In this document: positions 7,012 through 9,202 of the stretch, one piece after another | Numbering within the stretch: position 1 is the stretch's first letter | How the letters are laid out: each line of letters begins with the position of its first letter | NCBI GenBank assembly: GCA_009914645.1 | Contig: VFLB01000048.1 | Location: forward strand, 1-9,202 | Length of the DNA: 9,202 nt | DNA from: Synechococcaceae bacterium Bin_79_3 | GTDB lineage: Bacteria; Cyanobacteriota; Cyanobacteriia; PCC-6307; Cyanobiaceae | Direction of reading: 5' to 3' | Position numbers and translations under genes: made by a program | The notes under the pieces: model-generated | Database searches by the model: none | Told to the model about the DNA's origin: nothing | What the model saw: the letters and a program-made list of their open reading frames with translations, nothing else

Positions 7012-8042
7012 TGCAGCGTTATCTCAAGTATTTGGTTTTTCCTCTTGGCTGTTGCGCCTTGGGCCTTGCTTTGGTGCTTGGTATGGCGGGGCTAGAGGCG
7101 GCTTGGATCACCTTTGTGTTGTTGCTATTGGAGATTTCCCTCTCCTTTGATAATGCAGTTGTGAATGCCAGGGTGCTTGATCAGCTCACCGCAGGCCAAC
7201 AACGATTTTTTCTTACCTGGGGATTGGTGATCCCTGTTTTTGGTGTGCGGTTTGCGGGCCCCCTCGCTTTGGTGTGCCTTGCCGGTGGCGTGGGGGTTGG
7301 CGAAGCTCTTGATGCTGCATTGCATCATCCACAGCATTACAAGGAATTATTAGATCTTGCCGAGCCAAGGATTTTGGCCTTTGGCGGTATGTTTTTGTTG
7401 ATGGTATTTTTGCGTTATTTCTTTAATGAAGCCAAAACATTGCATTGGCTTAAACCATTAGAACGTCGCCTAAGTGCGGCGGGAAGGGTGGAGGCATTAG
7501 AGGTTGCACTGGCATTGATATTGCTCTTGCTCTTAGTTGCTGCCTTGCCGGTGCGTCTGCATGGCGAGGTTTTAGTGGCAGGGGTGATTGGGTTGGTATT
7601 GCAATTATTAAGCACATCAGTTGCTGAAGCTTTTGGCAGTGAGGAGGAAGCTGCAGGCCGTTTGGCTGCAGGGGGTGGTTTAGCAAGTTTGCTTTATTTA
7701 GAATTGCTTGACGCATCCTTTAGTTTAGATGGCACTATTGGTGCATTTGCAATTACTACCAATTTGCCTCTAATTCTTACTGGTTTGGGTTTGGGAGCAC
7801 TATTTATCCGCTCTTTAACGCTTATGTTGAGCCGTGAAAAAGCATTAGATAGTTTGGTTTATTTGGAGCATGGAGCTCACTATGCCATTGGCGCCTTAGG
7901 GCTACTGATGTTGGCTGGCATTTTACTAAAGCAGTGGCATATGCATCTGCCTGAATGGTTGAGTGGTTTGATTGGTGTTGTATTACTTCTATTAGCGTTA
8001 TTTGATTCCCTGCGGCACCGTAGAAGTGTTGAGATTCAATAA
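7011..8042 (+). CDS. DUF475 integral membrane protein (TerC/LysE superfamily)
   Basis: A 343-residue multi-pass membrane protein with hydrophobic segments near 8-27, 30-52, 68-95, 121-137, 162-180, 185-203, 222-250, 252-270, 290-306 and 317-332. Two related acidic membrane motifs mark an inverted-repeat fold: EISLSFDNAVVNA (41-53, with E41, D47 and N48) and ELLDASFSLDGTIGAFA (231-247, with D240 and G241). This pairing is characteristic of DUF475, a branch of the TerC/LysE superfamily in which related members export Mn2+ or other metals. The substrate of DUF475 itself is not established; metal or solute export is inferred. The ATG overlaps the aapP stop by one base (TAATG), so it is translated from the importer mRNA. 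It ends 5 bp from the convergent small exported protein gene, and no terminator is visible in that gap. Confidence 0.85.
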   Translation: MQRYLKYLVFPLGCCALGLALVLGMAGLEAAWITFVLLLLEISLSFDNAVVNARVLDQLTAGQQRFFLTWGLVIPVFGVRFAGPLALVCLAGGVGVGEALDAALHHPQHYKELLDLAEPRILAFGGMFLLMVFLRYFFNEAKTLHWLKPLERRLSAAGRVEALEVALALILLLLLVAALPVRLHGEVLVAGVIGLVLQLLSTSVAEAFGSEEEAAGRLAAGGGLASLLYLELLDASFSLDGTIGAFAITTNLPLILTGLGLGALFIRSLTLMLSREKALDSLVYLEHGAHYAIGALGLLMLAGILLKQWHMHLPEWLSGLIGVVLLLLALFDSLRHRRSVEIQ

Positions 8043-8047
8043 TTACC

Positions 8048-8326
8048 CTAGTAGAAATCCACTGGCCAGCCACCCCAACCACCCCAACCAAAGCCACCGT
8101 AATCGTTATTTATTCCCCAGTTTGGTGCATTCCAGCTAGATGGAGATTCATAGGGGCCGGGCCCCTTGGGGCCAGTTAAACTATCAATATTTAAGAAGGG
8201 TTTAGTTTGCACTTGGCAGGGGCAAATGCAACTTCCAGTGTTGCTTTGATAGCCAACAGTTGGAGGATTGCAGGCACAGGTGCATGCTTGAGCAAGAAGC
8301 GTGAAGGCAAGAAGAAAAGATTCCAT
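8048..8326 (-). CDS. Small exported Cys/Gly/Trp-rich protein of unknown function
   Basis: A 92-residue product that I do not recognise. A hydrophobic N-terminus (MESFLLAFTLLAQA) looks like a signal peptide, with C15 possibly lipidated although LAQAC is a weak lipobox. Next come two clusters of CxCxC: C15/C17/C19 and C33/C35/C37, separated by NPPTVGYQSNTGS. The C-terminal third is rich in Gly, Trp, Asn and Tyr (DYGGFGWGGWGGWP). The layout suggests a secreted or surface-bound small protein with disulfides or metal binding, which is inference. The start is ATG 8326; no Shine-Dalgarno is seen, but AT-rich TAAAAT (8338-8333) lies just upstream. It begins 32 nt after tRNA-Thr on the same strand with no terminator between. 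Both the signal peptide and the ordered cysteines argue against a chance ORF. Confidence 0.6.
   Translation of the reverse strand: MESFLLAFTLLAQACTCACNPPTVGYQSNTGSCICPCQVQTKPFLNIDSLTGPKGPGPYESPSSWNAPNWGINNDYGGFGWGGWGGWPVDFY
8153..8173. repeat. Overlapping GC-rich palindromes with a shared middle arm
   Basis: GGGGCC (8153-8158), GGCCCC (8160-8165) and GGGGCC (8168-8173) lie in series. The middle arm can pair perfectly with either neighbour, giving two mutually exclusive 6-bp helices. The site is inside the small exported protein gene and about 110 bp past the DUF475 stop. No T tract follows on the plus strand. Confidence 0.75.
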
Positions 8327-8358
8327 TTTTTTATTTTACGATCTCATAATTAGTAATA

Positions 8359-8430
<72 letters not shown>

Positions 8431-8527
8431 GTGTGATGGGCCGGGTTGGATTTGAACCAACGTAGGCAGAGCCAGCGGATTTACAGTCCGCCCCCATTAA
8501 CCACTCGGGCACCGACCCGCATCACAC
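8431..8527 (-). repeat. Inverted repeat flanking tRNA-Tyr (leader pairs with inter-tRNA spacer)
   Basis: GTGTGATG (8431-8438) and CATCACAC (8520-8527) are perfect inverse complements on either side of tRNA-Tyr. In the precursor RNA the leader GTGTGAT (8527-8521) can pair with the discriminator plus the whole 6-nt spacer (8437-8431), extending the acceptor stem by 7 bp across a 2-nt leader bulge (8520-8519). Confidence 0.85.
8437..8518 (-). tRNA. tRNA-Tyr (anticodon GTA)
   Basis: An 82-nt class II tRNA with a long variable arm. The acceptor stem GGGTCGG pairs with CCGGCCC (one T-G pair), the anticodon loop CTGTAAA contains GTA at 8484-8482, and the T-arm reads GTTGGTTCAAATCCAAC. The discriminator is A and CCA is not encoded. 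It is the first gene of the Tyr-Thr tRNA pair and reads TAC and TAT codons. Its 5' leader and 3' spacer are complementary (see findings). Confidence 0.97.
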
Positions 8528-8533
8528 CTCAAG

Positions 8534-8542
8534 AATTTACCA
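8534..8542 (-). promoter_or_regulatory. Possible extended -10 promoter for the tRNA-Tyr/tRNA-Thr pair
   Basis: On the minus strand TGGTAAATT (8542-8534) resembles an extended -10 (TGn plus TAAATT, four of six consensus matches). Initiation about 7 nt downstream would fall near 8527, giving a leader of about 9 nt before tRNA-Tyr. No good -35 is found at 17-18 bp, so this is tentative. The 70-bp region 8519-8588 must also hold the aroQ promoter on the other strand, for which I see no convincing hexamers. Confidence 0.3.
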
Positions 8543-8588
8543 GTGCACTACCCCCACGCTTAGGCTTGTTAAAAAAAAGACTGTCGCC

Positions 8589-9032
8589 ATGCGGATCTTG
8601 GTGCTGCACGGGCCGAATTTAAACCTGTTGGGAAGCCGCGAACCGGGGCTTTATGGCAGCTCCAGTTTGGAGCAGATCAACGTTGAATTAAGGCGGCGAG
8701 CTGATGGCTATGGCGCGACTCTCAGTTGTTTGCAGAGCAACCATGAGGGGGTCTTGGTGGATCAAATTCAGCTAGCTAAGGGTGAATTTGATGGGATCTT
8801 GATCAATGCGGGCGCTTACACCCACACTTCTATCGCTATGCGTGATGCCCTGCTTGCAGTGGCATTGCCTTATGTGGAGCTTCATCTGAGCAATGTGCAC
8901 GCCCGGGAACAATTTCGCCATAATTCCCACTTAGCTGATAAAGCGATAGGAGTGATATGTGGATTTGGAGCTAGCAGTTACTTCTTGGCGCTTGAGGGGA
9001 TGGTGGCACATTTGAGCTCTAAAACTCAGTGA
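8589..9032 (+). CDS. aroQ: 3-dehydroquinate dehydratase, type II
   Basis: A cytoplasmic shikimate-pathway enzyme that removes water from 3-dehydroquinate to give 3-dehydroshikimate, towards aromatic amino acids and quinones. At 147 residues it has the normal length of the dodecameric type II family. Active-site residues are all in place by analogy with the M. tuberculosis enzyme: Asn10, Arg17 and catalytic Tyr22 ([17 protein letters not shown]), Asn73 and His79 ([10 protein letters not shown]), His99 and Arg106 ([15 protein letters not shown]). ATG 8589 is the only sensible start because the family begins with this [10 protein letters not shown] strand; no Shine-Dalgarno sequence is seen. It is divergent from the tRNA genes and overlaps miaE by GTGA. 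Confidence 0.98.
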   Translation: MRILVLHGPNLNLLGSREPGLYGSSSLEQINVELRRRADGYGATLSCLQSNHEGVLVDQIQLAKGEFDGILINAGAYTHTSIAMRDALLAVALPYVELHLSNVHAREQFRHNSHLADKAIGVICGFGASSYFLALEGMVAHLSSKTQ

Positions 9033-9202
9033 CAATTGCCGCTATTACGCCAATTCGTTGGTTGGTGAATTCCAGCAGTAACCGCTGGCTTGAGCAGGCG
9101 ATCGCCCAGCCGCAGGAATTATTAATTGATCATGCCCATTGCGAACGCAAAGCCGCAGGTGCTGCGCTGCAATTGATGTTTCGCTATCCCTCTAATGAAG
9201 CA
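9029..9202 (+). CDS. miaE: tRNA-(ms2io6A)-hydroxylase MiaE, 3'-truncated by window edge
   Basis: A di-iron monooxygenase that hydroxylates the isopentenyl group of ms2i6A37 in tRNAs. Only the first 58 codons are present, and the frame is open to the edge. The start is GTG 9029, overlapping the aroQ stop TGA (9030-9032) as GTGA, which suggests coupling. The identifying segment is [15 protein letters not shown] (30-44), followed by LQLMFRYP (47-54). The glutamate- and histidine-containing DHAHCERKA helix belongs to the ferritin-like di-iron fold; further ligands are beyond the window. The identification rests on this segment and on the aroQ-miaE gene order that I recall from picocyanobacteria. 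Confidence 0.88.
   Translation, partial: MTIAAITPIRWLVNSSSNRWLEQAIAQPQELLIDHAHCERKAAGAALQLMFRYPSNEA
9098..9105. repeat. HIP1 octamer GCGATCGC
   Basis: A perfect HIP1 palindrome, here inside GGCGATCGCC (9097-9106) within miaE. HIP1 is highly over-represented in many cyanobacterial genomes. Only one copy is seen in 9.2 kb, so this is only mild support for a cyanobacterial source. Confidence 0.8.

Noticed and set aside
8043..8047. Intrinsic terminator for the aap-DUF475 operon
   Set aside because: Only 5 bp separate the convergent stop codons, and no stem plus T tract is present nearby.
8327..8358. Own promoter for the small exported protein (TAAAAT at 8338-8333)
   Set aside because: A -10-like AT-rich hexamer is there, but no -35 at proper spacing, and initiation would be almost at the ATG; co-transcription with the tRNAs is equally possible.

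Overview
The window reads as a densely packed cyanobacterial chromosome segment, most likely from a picocyanobacterium of the Synechococcus/Cyanobium/Prochlorococcus group. Support comes from the very short intergenic spaces, the aroQ-miaE pair next to tRNA genes, the cyanobacterium-style LysM protein, a single HIP1 octamer (GCGATCGC, 9098-9105) and an intermediate GC content estimated by eye. The species cannot be resolved from sequence reading alone. No insertion sequence, CRISPR array, prophage gene, rRNA or origin is visible, and no stretch over 300 bases lacks a gene.

Left part (1-2957): the 3' two-thirds of a RecQ-family helicase gene enters from the left edge on the plus strand. Its 3' end overlaps by 145 bp the 3' end of a convergent minus-strand gene for an exported LysM-domain protein. 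Upstream of that gene, on the same strand, lies a complete class 3-type aldehyde dehydrogenase gene.

Centre (2958-8042): a 44-bp divergent gap separates the aldehyde dehydrogenase gene from a tight plus-strand cluster. The cluster encodes a complete polar amino-acid ABC importer of the AapJQMP type (in Anabaena terms NatF/NatG/NatH plus a BgtA-like ATPase): a lipoprotein binding protein, two permeases and an ATPase. It continues by a TAATG stop/start overlap into a DUF475 (TerC/LysE-superfamily) membrane protein. Junctions of 4, 4, about 10 and 1 nt imply one polycistronic mRNA with translational coupling. The first two genes have no usable ATG: aapJ starts with GTG inside an 18-bp tandem repeat, and aapQ starts with TTG. 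The importer should capture polar or acidic amino acids in the periplasm. The DUF475 protein may move a metal or another small solute, but its substrate is unknown.

Right part (8043-9202): a small exported Cys-, Gly- and Trp-rich protein is convergent with the DUF475 gene, with 5 bp between stop codons. Upstream of it on the same minus strand lie tRNA-Thr(GGT) and tRNA-Tyr(GTA), only 6 nt apart. Divergent from the tRNAs on the plus strand are aroQ (type II 3-dehydroquinase, shikimate pathway) and, overlapping it by GTGA, the 5' end of miaE (tRNA hydroxylase), cut by the right edge.

No clearly new multi-gene system is evident. The points most worth a second look are the pre-tRNA-Tyr leader that pairs with the tRNA spacer, the repeat-duplicated start codon of aapJ, the DUF475 gene coupled to an amino-acid importer, the 145-bp antisense overlap of recQ with the LysM gene, and the unrecognised CxCxC small protein with its GC-rich alternative hairpins.
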